Below are positions 25,449 to 33,365 of a stretch of 64,000 nucleotides of DNA, in pieces. Every line of letters starts with the position of its first letter. Within the stretch, counting starts at the first letter, position 1. This DNA is from Caulobacter radicis (GTDB lineage: Bacteria; Pseudomonadota; Alphaproteobacteria; Caulobacterales; Caulobacteraceae): assembly GCF_003094615.1 (NCBI RefSeq), contig NZ_QDKO01000040.1, positions 72,675-136,674 on the forward strand, read 5' to 3'. The translations under genes were made by a program, and so were the position numbers. Below the pieces are notes generated by a model that saw nothing but the letters and a program-made list of their open reading frames with translations, was not told the origin of the DNA and made no database searches.

Positions 25449-26416
25449 GTCTTCGGCGTCAGCAGGAAGGTCACGCGATAGCCGTCGTGGTCCGACAGGA
25501 CCGGCTCGTGGGCGCCGTCGAAGGTGGCCTCCACGCGGGTCGGCGTGACGTCGACCTTGTCGCCGTCGAGGAAGCCGATCAGGTCCTGGGTGTCGAGCCA
25601 GGGCGCGTCGCCGTCATAGGAGATCTGGGTGTCGCAGGCGCCCGGCAGGTTGTGGCACCAGCGGCTGACCACCTCGAACGGATAGTCGGCCATCACGTAG
25701 TCGAACCGGTCGGGCGCGTGCATGACGTTGAAGTCGCCGCCGACGATCAGCGGCGCGCCGGGCGTGCGGTCGGCGGCCATGAAGCGCTTGAACTCGTCGG
25801 CCTGCAGGTGGTGGGCCATGCGGTTGCGCGACCGGGGCACGCGCGAGGCGCCTTTGGAATTGAGGTGGGTGTCGGCCACCTCGACCGGCGTGGGCAGGCC
25901 CGGAACGTTCAGGCTGACCAGCATCACGCCCTTGTTGGCCAGGCAGTCCAGGCCCGCGCAGTAGTGATAGGCGTGCGACTTGACGTCCTCGATGGGATGG
26001 TTGCTCAGCACCCACAGGCCGCTGGAGCCCCACTTGCCCAGGCCCTCGCCCTTCCAGCGATAGGCCACGCGGCGATAGTCGGGCTTCTCGCCCCTGGCCC
26101 ACAGGCTGGCGTCGCGCTGCTTCCGCTTGGGACCGCGCGCCACGTAGGGGTAGCCTGAGCGGTCGATCAGCTCGCCGATCTCCTTACGGAAGCCCTCCTG
26201 GATCAGGACGACGTCGGGCTCGGTTCCCTCAGCGCGCATCCTGGCCAGTTCGTCGCCGATCTTCTTCAGCGCCTCGCCGCGACCCTTCTTCACCGGCCAG
26301 GGCAGGCCGGCGACGTTGTAGGTCATGACGCTGAAGGTGACCGGCGCCTCCTGCGCCAGCGCCGTCGCCGGGACGGCGAGCAGGGCGGCGAGGACGGCCG
26401 CGAGCAGGCGCCTCAA
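25445..26416 (-). CDS. Exported endonuclease/exonuclease/phosphatase family protein
   Basis: An EEP-fold hydrolase with the signal peptide RRLLAAVLAALLAVPATALAQ. Motifs are MTYNVAGLPWP, VLIQEGFRKEI with the metal Glu, ADTHLNSKG, GGDFNVMHAP and a C-terminal SDHDGYRV. This pattern fits secreted sphingomyelinase/phosphatase-like or DNase I-like members; I cannot choose between lipid and nucleic acid substrates. The start is TTG at 26416, which overlaps the mtaB stop, so the gene is the last of the dapF-SDR-mtaB operon. Confidence 0.83.
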   Translation of the reverse strand: MRRLLAAVLAALLAVPATALAQEAPVTFSVMTYNVAGLPWPVKKGRGEALKKIGDELARMRAEGTEPDVVLIQEGFRKEIGELIDRSGYPYVARGPKRKQRDASLWARGEKPDYRRVAYRWKGEGLGKWGSSGLWVLSNHPIEDVKSHAYHYCAGLDCLANKGVMLVSLNVPGLPTPVEVADTHLNSKGASRVPRSRNRMAHHLQADEFKRFMAADRTPGAPLIVGGDFNVMHAPDRFDYVMADYPFEVVSRWCHNLPGACDTQISYDGDAPWLDTQDLIGFLDGDKVDVTPTRVEATFDGAHEPVLSDHDGYRVTFLLTPKT

Positions 26417-27744
26417 GCGGCCAGCTCGGCGATCACGCGGGCTCCGTCGTGGCCGGTGACGCGGAAGGCCACGATCTCGCCGGCCGGCGCCTCGCCGGTG
26501 AAGGCGATCTCGGTGAAGTCTTCGGCGCGGGCCAGGCCGTCGCGCTCGACCAGGCCCGGCAGCACGCGGCCGACCTGGGCGGCCAGGTGGCGTTCCAGGC
26601 CGCGCTGGCCGGCTTCGCGCAGGCGCTTGGCGCGGTCCTTGATCACCGGGCCCTTCACCGGCGGCATCCGCGCGGCCGGCGTGCCGGGGCGGGCGCTGTA
26701 GGGGAAGACGTGCAGGAAGGCCAGACCCGCCTCCTCGACGAGGCGGACGGTGTTCTCGAACGCCTCCTCGCTCTCGGTCGGGAAGCCGGCGATCAGGTCG
26801 GCGCCGAAGGCCACGTCCGGGCGCACGGCCCGCACGCTGGCCACCAGGTTCAGCGCGTCGGTGCGATTGTGCCGGCGCTTCATGCGCTTGAGGATCAGAT
26901 CATCGCCGGCCTGCAAGCTCAGGTGCAGGTACGGCATCAGCCGGGGCTCTTCGGCGAACAGCTTCAGCAGGTCGGGGTCGATCTCGGCGGCGTCGATCGA
27001 CGACAGGCGCAGGCGCGGCAGGTCGGGGACCATGCGCAGGATGCGGCCCACCAGCTGGCCCAGGGTCGGCTCGCCCGGCAGGTCGGCGCCCCAGGAGGTG
27101 ACGTCGACGCCGGTCAGGACGACCTCGCGATAGCCTTCGGCGGCCAGCTTGCGCACCTGCTCGACGACCTCGCCGGCCGGGGCCGAGCGCGAGTTCCCGC
27201 GGCCATAGGGGATGATGCAGAAGGTGCAGCGGTGATCGCAGCCGTTCTGCACCTCGACATAGGCGCGGGCGCGGTCCTTCAGGCCGTCGATCAGGTGACC
27301 GGCGGTCTCCTTGACCGACATGATGTCGTTGACCCGCACGCGGGCCGTGGTCTCGACCAGGGCGCCGGGGGCGGCCTTCTCGGCGTTGCCGAGCACCAGG
27401 TCGACCTCCGGCATGGCGGCGAAGGCGGCCGGGTCGATCTGGGCGGCGCAGCCGGTGACGATGATCCGCGCGCCGGGACGCTCGCGGCGGGCCTTGCGGA
27501 TCGCCTGGCGGGCCTGGCGCACGGCCTCGTTGGTCACCGCGCAGGTGTTGAACACCACGGCGTCCGAAAGACCATCCGCGGCGGCGCGGGCGCGCATGGC
27601 CTCGCTCTCATAGGCGTTCAGGCGGCAGCCGAAGGTGACGACGTCGACGCCGTTGGCGCCGGGCATGGTCACGGCCGGACCGCCCTCCTCGCCCACTTCG
27701 GGCTTGGGCTTCGGCTGGGCCTTGATGACGGTGTAGACGCTCAT
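26413..27744 (-). CDS. mtaB: tRNA t6A37 methylthiotransferase MtaB
   Basis: MtaB is a radical SAM enzyme that adds a methylthio group to t6A at position 37 of ANN-decoding tRNAs. The 443-residue protein has the N-terminal iron-sulfur cysteines in FGCRLNAYES, FNTCAVTNEA and VTGCAAQIDP. The radical SAM triad is in GCDHRCTFCIIPYGRG. Conserved stretches LSSIDAAEID and SLQAGDD follow, with a C-terminal TRAM domain. The ATG overlaps the SDR stop by four bases; a longer upstream frame is rejected. Confidence 0.94.
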   Translation of the reverse strand: MSVYTVIKAQPKPKPEVGEEGGPAVTMPGANGVDVVTFGCRLNAYESEAMRARAAADGLSDAVVFNTCAVTNEAVRQARQAIRKARRERPGARIIVTGCAAQIDPAAFAAMPEVDLVLGNAEKAAPGALVETTARVRVNDIMSVKETAGHLIDGLKDRARAYVEVQNGCDHRCTFCIIPYGRGNSRSAPAGEVVEQVRKLAAEGYREVVLTGVDVTSWGADLPGEPTLGQLVGRILRMVPDLPRLRLSSIDAAEIDPDLLKLFAEEPRLMPYLHLSLQAGDDLILKRMKRRHNRTDALNLVASVRAVRPDVAFGADLIAGFPTESEEAFENTVRLVEEAGLAFLHVFPYSARPGTPAARMPPVKGPVIKDRAKRLREAGQRGLERHLAAQVGRVLPGLVERDGLARAEDFTEIAFTGEAPAGEIVAFRVTGHDGARVIAELAA

Positions 27745-28568
27745 GACGCGATGAACGCCGCGAAGGCGTCCTTCCAGTCGTCGTGCCAGCGCGACAGGGC
27801 CGGGCGGTTCTCGATGACGTCGCCCATGGCCCAGGCCATGCGCTTTTCGTCCAGGGCGCGCGGCACGTCGTTGTCCGGGCACAGGATGTAGAAGTCGCCG
27901 GCGGCGATGCGGGCCAGCATGAAGTGGACGACCTGCTCGGATGTCCAGGCCGCGTCGGGCTTGCCGCCCGGGCCGCGCTTGGTCATGCCGGTGAAGGTGT
28001 AGCCGGGGATCAGCAGGTGGGCGCTCACCTGGCAGTCGACGATCTCGCGCAGGGTGTGGGCGAGCCCCTCGGTCAAGGCCTTCACCGCCGACTTGGAGAC
28101 GTTGTAGGCCGTGTCGCCCGGCGGCTGGGTGATGCCCTGCTTGGAGCCGGTGTTGATGATCAGGCCAGGGCGGCCGCTCTCGGCCATCTCCTCGCCGAAC
28201 ACCTGGACGCCGTTGATCACGCCCCACAGGTTGACGTCGAGGATGCGCTTCCAGGCGTCGTCGCCCGAGAAGGCGTCGCCGCCGCCGCCCACGCCGGCGT
28301 TGTTCATCAGCACGTCGACGGCGCCGAAGCGCTCGATGGCGACGTCGCGCAGGGCCTCGACGGCGGCGCGGTCGGCCACGTCGGTGGGCACGGCCAGGGC
28401 GCCGATCGCCTCGGCCTCTTGCTTCAGCTTGCGGCCGGTGACGTCGGCCATGACCACGTTGAGACCCAGCTCGACGAAGGCCTTGGCGGCGGCCAGGCCG
28501 ATGCCGTCGGCCGCGCCGGTGACGACGGCGGTCTTGCCGGGCGCGAGGGCGGGGTGAAGCTCGCTCAT
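27741..28568 (-). CDS. SDR family oxidoreductase
   Basis: A short-chain dehydrogenase/reductase of 275 residues. It shows the cofactor loop TGAADGIGLA near residue 17, the NNAGVGGGG motif near residue 90 and the catalytic Tyr-Lys in DTAYNVSKSAVKAL near residue 160. The substrate is unknown. It overlaps dapF and mtaB by four bases each, which makes it part of a tightly coupled operon, though no link to lysine or tRNA metabolism is evident. Confidence 0.92.
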   Translation of the reverse strand: MSELHPALAPGKTAVVTGAADGIGLAAAKAFVELGLNVVMADVTGRKLKQEAEAIGALAVPTDVADRAAVEALRDVAIERFGAVDVLMNNAGVGGGGDAFSGDDAWKRILDVNLWGVINGVQVFGEEMAESGRPGLIINTGSKQGITQPPGDTAYNVSKSAVKALTEGLAHTLREIVDCQVSAHLLIPGYTFTGMTKRGPGGKPDAAWTSEQVVHFMLARIAAGDFYILCPDNDVPRALDEKRMAWAMGDVIENRPALSRWHDDWKDAFAAFIAS

Positions 28569-29419
28569 GCGCTGACGGTCTCGGGCAGCTTGCCGGTGAA
28601 CTCCAGGGCCACCGGGCCGGTCATGATCACGTGGCCGTCGGCCTCGCGCCATTCGATGACCAGCGGGCCGCTTTCGAACTCGACGGTGGCGACCCGATCG
28701 GTCAGGCCCCGGCGCACGGCGGCGACCTGGGCGGCGCAGGCGCCGGTGCCGCAGGCGGCGGTCAGGCCAGCGCCCCGTTCCCAGACCTTCAGCTTGATGT
28801 GGTCGCGCGACACGACGTGGGCGAAGCCGACATTGACGCCTTGCGGGAACAGCGGGTGGTGCTCGACCAGGCTGCCGGTCTTTTCGGCGAACTCGTCGCT
28901 GACAGGGGCGTCGACGAAGAACACCACGTGCGGATTGCCCATCGAGACGCAGACCGGGGTGTGCACCCACGGGGCGTCGATCGGGCCGACCTGCAGCTCG
29001 ACCCGGGCGGTGTCCATTTCTTCGGCCAGCGGGATCTGCTCCCACGACAGGCGCGGCTGGCCCATGTCGACGGTGACGCGCTTGTCGCCGGCCATCACGC
29101 CCGACAGGCGCCCGGCGCTGGTGTCGAAGGTCACCGCGTCCTTGCCGCCCGACTGCATCAGCAGCCAGGCCACGCAGCGGGTGCCGTTGCCGCAGGCGCC
29201 GGCCGGCTCGCCGTCGGCGTTCCAGAAGCGCACATAGGCCGAGGCCCCTTCCGCCTTGGGCGGATCGATGGCCACCACCTGGTCGCAGCCGATCCCGCCC
29301 TGGCCGCGTTTGGCGATCGCGCGGATCTCCTCGGCGGAGGGTTCGAACGGCTGGGTGAGGGTCTCGATGACGACGAAGTCGTTGCCGAGCCCGTTCATCT
29401 TCAGGAAGGTGCGGCTCAT
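28565..29419 (-). CDS. dapF: Diaminopimelate epimerase DapF
   Basis: DapF converts LL- to meso-diaminopimelate for lysine and peptidoglycan. The 284-residue protein starts MSRTFLKMNGLGNDFVVIE. The first catalytic cysteine is in GACGNGTRC near residue 76 and the second in TAACGTGACAAQ near residue 225, the two-cysteine signature. It is the first gene of the dapF-SDR-mtaB-EEP operon and diverges from a hypothetical gene after 41 bp. Confidence 0.96.
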   Translation of the reverse strand: MSRTFLKMNGLGNDFVVIETLTQPFEPSAEEIRAIAKRGQGGIGCDQVVAIDPPKAEGASAYVRFWNADGEPAGACGNGTRCVAWLLMQSGGKDAVTFDTSAGRLSGVMAGDKRVTVDMGQPRLSWEQIPLAEEMDTARVELQVGPIDAPWVHTPVCVSMGNPHVVFFVDAPVSDEFAEKTGSLVEHHPLFPQGVNVGFAHVVSRDHIKLKVWERGAGLTAACGTGACAAQVAAVRRGLTDRVATVEFESGPLVIEWREADGHVIMTGPVALEFTGKLPETVSA

Positions 29420-29460
29420 GGCCGGGCTATATAGTCGAAAACTCGGCCCAGCGGCAGGGG

Positions 29461-29940
29461 ATGCGGCGATCGGCCGGAGGGACGGGCTTGAAGTGTAATT
29501 TCGAGATCACGCAAGGGGTCGAGTTCACTGGCGCGTTCGGTTGCCTGGACGTCCACAACGCCTATGAACTGACGGCCGCCGAAGCCGAAGGCCAGCGGGT
29601 CGTCCTGCGTTTCGCCGCCAACCAGCACCGCTTTCCTGGCCGCCCCCTGGCGTTCGAGGTCGTCTTCGAAGGGGCGAGCCTGTTCGAGACCGACCTGCCG
29701 GCCGACCTTTCGGGCCTCTGCATCGAGGAGATCGGCTTTCTGGCTCCGGATGATCGGGACTATGGCCCGATCCTGGATCGCGGCCGGGCGGGCGATGGTG
29801 ATCACCTGGCTTTCAAGTGGCAGATCGAGGCGCTGGAAGGCGTGGTGCGGATCGCGGCCGAAGCGGTCGAGGTTCGCGTGACGATCGGCGCTCCGGCGGA
29901 AGACGTTCGCCCCGCCCATCGCAAGAGGTGGTTGGCTTGA
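29461..29940 (+). CDS. Hypothetical protein upstream of ion channel
   Basis: I do not recognise this soluble protein of about 150-159 residues. It has no signal peptide or membrane helix and is rich in beta-forming residues: CNFEITQGVEFTGAFGCLDV, VVLRFAANQHRFPGRPLAFEVVF. The start is unsure: ATG at 29461, or TTG at 29488 with GGAGGG six bases upstream, which I find more likely. Its last codons overlap the TTG start of the channel gene, so the two are translationally coupled and may function together. Confidence 0.65.
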   Translation: MRRSAGGTGLKCNFEITQGVEFTGAFGCLDVHNAYELTAAEAEGQRVVLRFAANQHRFPGRPLAFEVVFEGASLFETDLPADLSGLCIEEIGFLAPDDRDYGPILDRGRAGDGDHLAFKWQIEALEGVVRIAAEAVEVRVTIGAPAEDVRPAHRKRWLA

Positions 29941-30713
29941 CCGAAGACCTTCGTCTCAGGGCCCGACTGCGGTCCCTCTATCACGGCGCCTCGCCCGTGG
30001 CGGTGCGGTTCCGCTATGCGGTGATCCTGATCGACCTGATCATCATCGGCTTCTTCGTGGCCGCGCCGCTGATGCAGCACCACGGCGTGACCTTCTACCT
30101 GCTCGACTACGGGGTGGCGACATTCCTGGCCGCCGACCTGGTGGCCCGGGCCATCGCCCACGGCGACATGAAGAGCTGGCTGAAGAAGCCGATCATTTGG
30201 ATCGACCTCTTCGTGCTGGCCACGCTGATGTTCCCCGCCTGGCTCTACAACTTTGGCTTCCTGCGGGTGCTGCGGCTATGGACCCTGGTGCACAGCGAGT
30301 TCTTCTGGCGCACGGTGGCCCGGCGCTACGACGACACCCGCATCGAGGACATCACCCGCGCGGCCTCGTCTCTGCTGACCTTCGTCTTCGTGGTGACGGG
30401 CTTCGTCTATTCCAGCTTCGCGGGCCGTCATGAGGGCATCGCCGGCTATGTGGACGCCCTCTATTTCACCGTCACCAGCCTGACGACCACGGGCTATGGT
30501 GACGTCACCCTGCCGGGCGTATGGGGCAAGCTGCTGTCGATGGCGGTGATGATCGGCGGGGTGTCGCTGTTCATCGGCCTGATCCAGTCGATCCTGCGGC
30601 CCCACAAGGTGACCTTCCCCTGCCCGGACTGCGGCCTGCGCAAGCACGATCCCGACGCGGTGCACTGCAAGGCGTGCGGCAAGCTGCTGTGCATCCCCGA
30701 TGATGGCGTCTAG
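29937..30713 (+). CDS. Voltage-gated-type potassium channel with C-terminal zinc ribbon
   Basis: An inner membrane ion channel of about 258 residues. There are six hydrophobic segments; the selectivity filter SLTTTGYGDVTLP (about residues 180-192) lies between the last two, as in K+ channels. Segment four, FGFLRVLRLWTLVH, has only two arginines, fewer than true voltage sensors. The tail has CPDCG and CKACG, a four-cysteine zinc ribbon near residues 227-249. The TTG start overlaps the upstream stop; a GTG three codons earlier is possible. A zinc ribbon on a channel is uncommon in my experience. Confidence 0.85.
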   Translation: MTEDLRLRARLRSLYHGASPVAVRFRYAVILIDLIIIGFFVAAPLMQHHGVTFYLLDYGVATFLAADLVARAIAHGDMKSWLKKPIIWIDLFVLATLMFPAWLYNFGFLRVLRLWTLVHSEFFWRTVARRYDDTRIEDITRAASSLLTFVFVVTGFVYSSFAGRHEGIAGYVDALYFTVTSLTTTGYGDVTLPGVWGKLLSMAVMIGGVSLFIGLIQSILRPHKVTFPCPDCGLRKHDPDAVHCKACGKLLCIPDDGV

Positions 30714-30716
30714 GCT

Positions 30717-31094
30717 TCAGCGCGTCCTCGTCTCCAGAAGCAGGACGCCCGCCTGGAGGCCGCCCTGGGCGTCGCGGTCGAACTGGGCGCTGGCGACGCG
30801 AACATAGTTCACGCCGTCCTCGAACCGGCCGGCGATCTCGAATTCGCAATCCCAGACCACGTAGTAGGGTCGGCAGGACAGCTTGGAGACCGAGACCAGT
30901 GTGGGCCTGCCTTTCGGACGCCCTGCCGATTTCGGAACCCAGGCGTCGTAGTTGCCCTCCCAGTGGGCGGCGACATGGTCTCGCACCTCGGCCTCGGTGG
31001 GGCGCGCGGGAAGGGGCGTGGTCCGACCTTCTCCCGAGGACGTGCAGGCCGTGACCAGCAGCGCCAAGCCCGCGGCGACGATCGGCTTTTTCAT
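30717..31094 (-). CDS. Hypothetical lipoprotein
   Basis: A 125-residue predicted outer-membrane or periplasmic lipoprotein. It begins MKKPIVAAGLALLVTACTSS, and LVTAC is a good lipobox. The mature part contains AEVRDHVAAHWEGNYDAW and two further cysteines (SKLSCRPYYVVWDCEFEIAGRF) that may pair. I do not recognise the family. I chose MKKP because it starts a canonical signal sequence. It meets the channel gene tail to tail with a 3-bp gap. Confidence 0.72.
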   Translation of the reverse strand: MKKPIVAAGLALLVTACTSSGEGRTTPLPARPTEAEVRDHVAAHWEGNYDAWVPKSAGRPKGRPTLVSVSKLSCRPYYVVWDCEFEIAGRFEDGVNYVRVASAQFDRDAQGGLQAGVLLLETRTR

Positions 31095-31208
31095 GCGCGC
31101 TATCCCCCGGGCCCATAGGGACACAGGCGGCGTGCGCTGGCAACGCGGTCGTGGCCGAGGTCAAAAATGGCCTAGCCAGCGGCGGGAATGGCATTAACGT
31201 CCCCCGCC

Positions 31209-33365
31209 ATGCTGACGCTCCGCTCCGTTTCGCCCGCCGCCCTGGCCCTCGCCCTCCTCGCCGCCGGCCCCGCCCGCGCCCAGGAGACCGCCGACCCCCA
31301 CCTGGCGCTGGAAGGCGTCGAGACGCCGTCGTCATTGGACTGGGTCAAGGCCGAGAACGCCAAGACCCTGCCCGTGCTGACGGGCGACAAGCGCTACCAG
31401 GGCCTGCACGACGCGGCGCTGAAGGTGCTGGCCGCCAAGGACCGCATCGCCGCCCCGACCTTCGTCGGGACCAGCGTGTTCAATTTCTGGCAGGACGCCG
31501 ACCACGTGCGCGGCGTCTGGCGACGCACCAGCCTGGAAAGCTACCGTTCGGCGGATCCCAAGTGGGAAACGGTGATCGACCTGGACGCCTTGGCCAAGGC
31601 GGAAGGCAAGAACTGGATCTGGAAGGGCGCCGACTGCCGTCCCAAGACCCATGACCGGTGCCTGGTGAACCTGTCGAACGGCGGCAAGGACGCCGTCGAG
31701 GTGCGTGAGTTCGATCTGGCGACCAAGAGCTTCGTCAAGGACGGCTTCTTCCTGCCCGAGAGCAAGCAGACCATCGACTGGCTGGACGCCGACACCCTGA
31801 TCCTGACCCGCGACTGGGGCGCGGGCACGACCACCGACAGCGGCTATGGCATGGTGGTCAAGACCCTCAAGCGCGGCCAGTCGCTTAGCGAGGCCGTCGA
31901 GGTGTTCCGCGGCGAGAAGGCCGACGTCAGCGCCCGCCCGCACGTGCTGCGCGACGCCAAGGGCAATCGCGTGGTGCTGATCGAGCGCGCCACCGACTTT
32001 TTCCACACCAAGACCTTCCTGCTCGACGACGCCGGCAAGGCGACGCAGCTGCCGATCCCTGAGCGCTCGTCGATCCGCGGCATGGTCGGCGGCGATCTGA
32101 TCCTGACGGTCGAGGAAGCCTGGAACTACGAGCCGATGCCGTCGCTGGGCCGCAACTTCCCGGCCGGCTCTCTGGTCTCGGTCAGCCCCAAGGCCCTGCT
32201 GCCCAAGCCGGCGGCAGCCAAGGACGACATCGTCATCAGCAACGACTGCGACCCCTGCACGATCTTCGCGCCCGGCGCGCGCCAGTCGATCGACCAGGTG
32301 GCGGTGACCGACAACCGCGTGGTCGCGGTGATCTATGACAACGTCAAAGGCGGCATTCGCAGCTTCAGCGACCACGGCGAGTTCGGCTGGCGCAGCCAGG
32401 GCCTGCCGGGCCTGGACAACGCCGCCGTCTCGATCGCCGCCACGGCCGACGAGGGCGACCAGGTGTTCTACACGGTCGAGGGTTTCGTCACCCCGACCCA
32501 GCTGAAGCTGGCCGACGCCACCAAGGCCGGCGCCGAGACGGTCAAGACGCTGCCGGCCCGCTTCGACGCCTCCAGGCTGCAGGTCGAGCAGAAGGAAGCG
32601 GTCTCCAAGGACGGGACCAAGGTCCCCTACTTCCTGGTCAGCCAGAAGGGCGCCAAGCTCGACGGCTCGGCCCCGACCTTGCTGCACGCCTACGGCGGCT
32701 TCCAGCTGTCGAAGCTGCCGGTCTACGACCCGCTGATCGGCAAGCTGTGGCTCGAGCGCGGCGGCTCGTACGCGGTGGCCAACATCCGGGGCGGCGGCGA
32801 GTTCGGTCCGGCCTGGCACGAGGCGGCGCTGAAGGCCAACCGCCAGCGGGCCTATGACGACTACTTCGCCGTGGCCGAGAACCTGATCTCGACCAAGGTC
32901 ACCAGCCCGCGTCACCTGGGCGCGTATGGCCGCTCGAACGGCGGCCTGCTGATGGGCGTCGCCCTGACCCAGCGGCCCGACCTGTGGAACGCCGTGGTGG
33001 TGGAAAGCCCGCTGCTGGACATGATCCGCTACACCAAGCTGCCGGCCGGCGCCTCGTGGATCGGCGAGTATGGCGACCCGGACAAGCCGGAAGAGCGCGC
33101 CTGGATCTCGACCTACAGCCCGTACCAGAAGCTGAAGGCCGGAGTGAAATACCCGCTGGCCTACATTACCACCTCGACCAAGGACGACCGGGTGCACCCC
33201 GGTCACGCCCGCAAGTTCTCGGCCCGCCTGGCCGACCTGGGGCAGCCCTACATGTATTACGAGAACACCGACGGCGGTCACGCCAACGGGGCGGACCCGG
33301 CGGCCAACGCCAAGCGCTGGGCGCTGCACTACACCTACCTGTCGCGCCAGCTGATGGATCACTAG
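31209..33365 (+). CDS. Exported prolyl oligopeptidase family (S9A) serine peptidase, copy 1
   Basis: A periplasmic or secreted S9 peptidase, expected to cut peptides after proline or a related residue. The start MLTLRSVSPAALALALLAAG is a signal peptide. Residues to about 420 form the propeller-like domain. The catalytic domain has the nucleophile motif GRSNGGLLMG near residue 580 and TKDDRVHPGHARKF near residue 660, giving Asp and His. The length is about 718. It directly abuts a second S9 gene of the same architecture, a tandem duplication with clear divergence between copies. Confidence 0.92.
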   Translation: MLTLRSVSPAALALALLAAGPARAQETADPHLALEGVETPSSLDWVKAENAKTLPVLTGDKRYQGLHDAALKVLAAKDRIAAPTFVGTSVFNFWQDADHVRGVWRRTSLESYRSADPKWETVIDLDALAKAEGKNWIWKGADCRPKTHDRCLVNLSNGGKDAVEVREFDLATKSFVKDGFFLPESKQTIDWLDADTLILTRDWGAGTTTDSGYGMVVKTLKRGQSLSEAVEVFRGEKADVSARPHVLRDAKGNRVVLIERATDFFHTKTFLLDDAGKATQLPIPERSSIRGMVGGDLILTVEEAWNYEPMPSLGRNFPAGSLVSVSPKALLPKPAAAKDDIVISNDCDPCTIFAPGARQSIDQVAVTDNRVVAVIYDNVKGGIRSFSDHGEFGWRSQGLPGLDNAAVSIAATADEGDQVFYTVEGFVTPTQLKLADATKAGAETVKTLPARFDASRLQVEQKEAVSKDGTKVPYFLVSQKGAKLDGSAPTLLHAYGGFQLSKLPVYDPLIGKLWLERGGSYAVANIRGGGEFGPAWHEAALKANRQRAYDDYFAVAENLISTKVTSPRHLGAYGRSNGGLLMGVALTQRPDLWNAVVVESPLLDMIRYTKLPAGASWIGEYGDPDKPEERAWISTYSPYQKLKAGVKYPLAYITTSTKDDRVHPGHARKFSARLADLGQPYMYYENTDGGHANGADPAANAKRWALHYTYLSRQLMDH

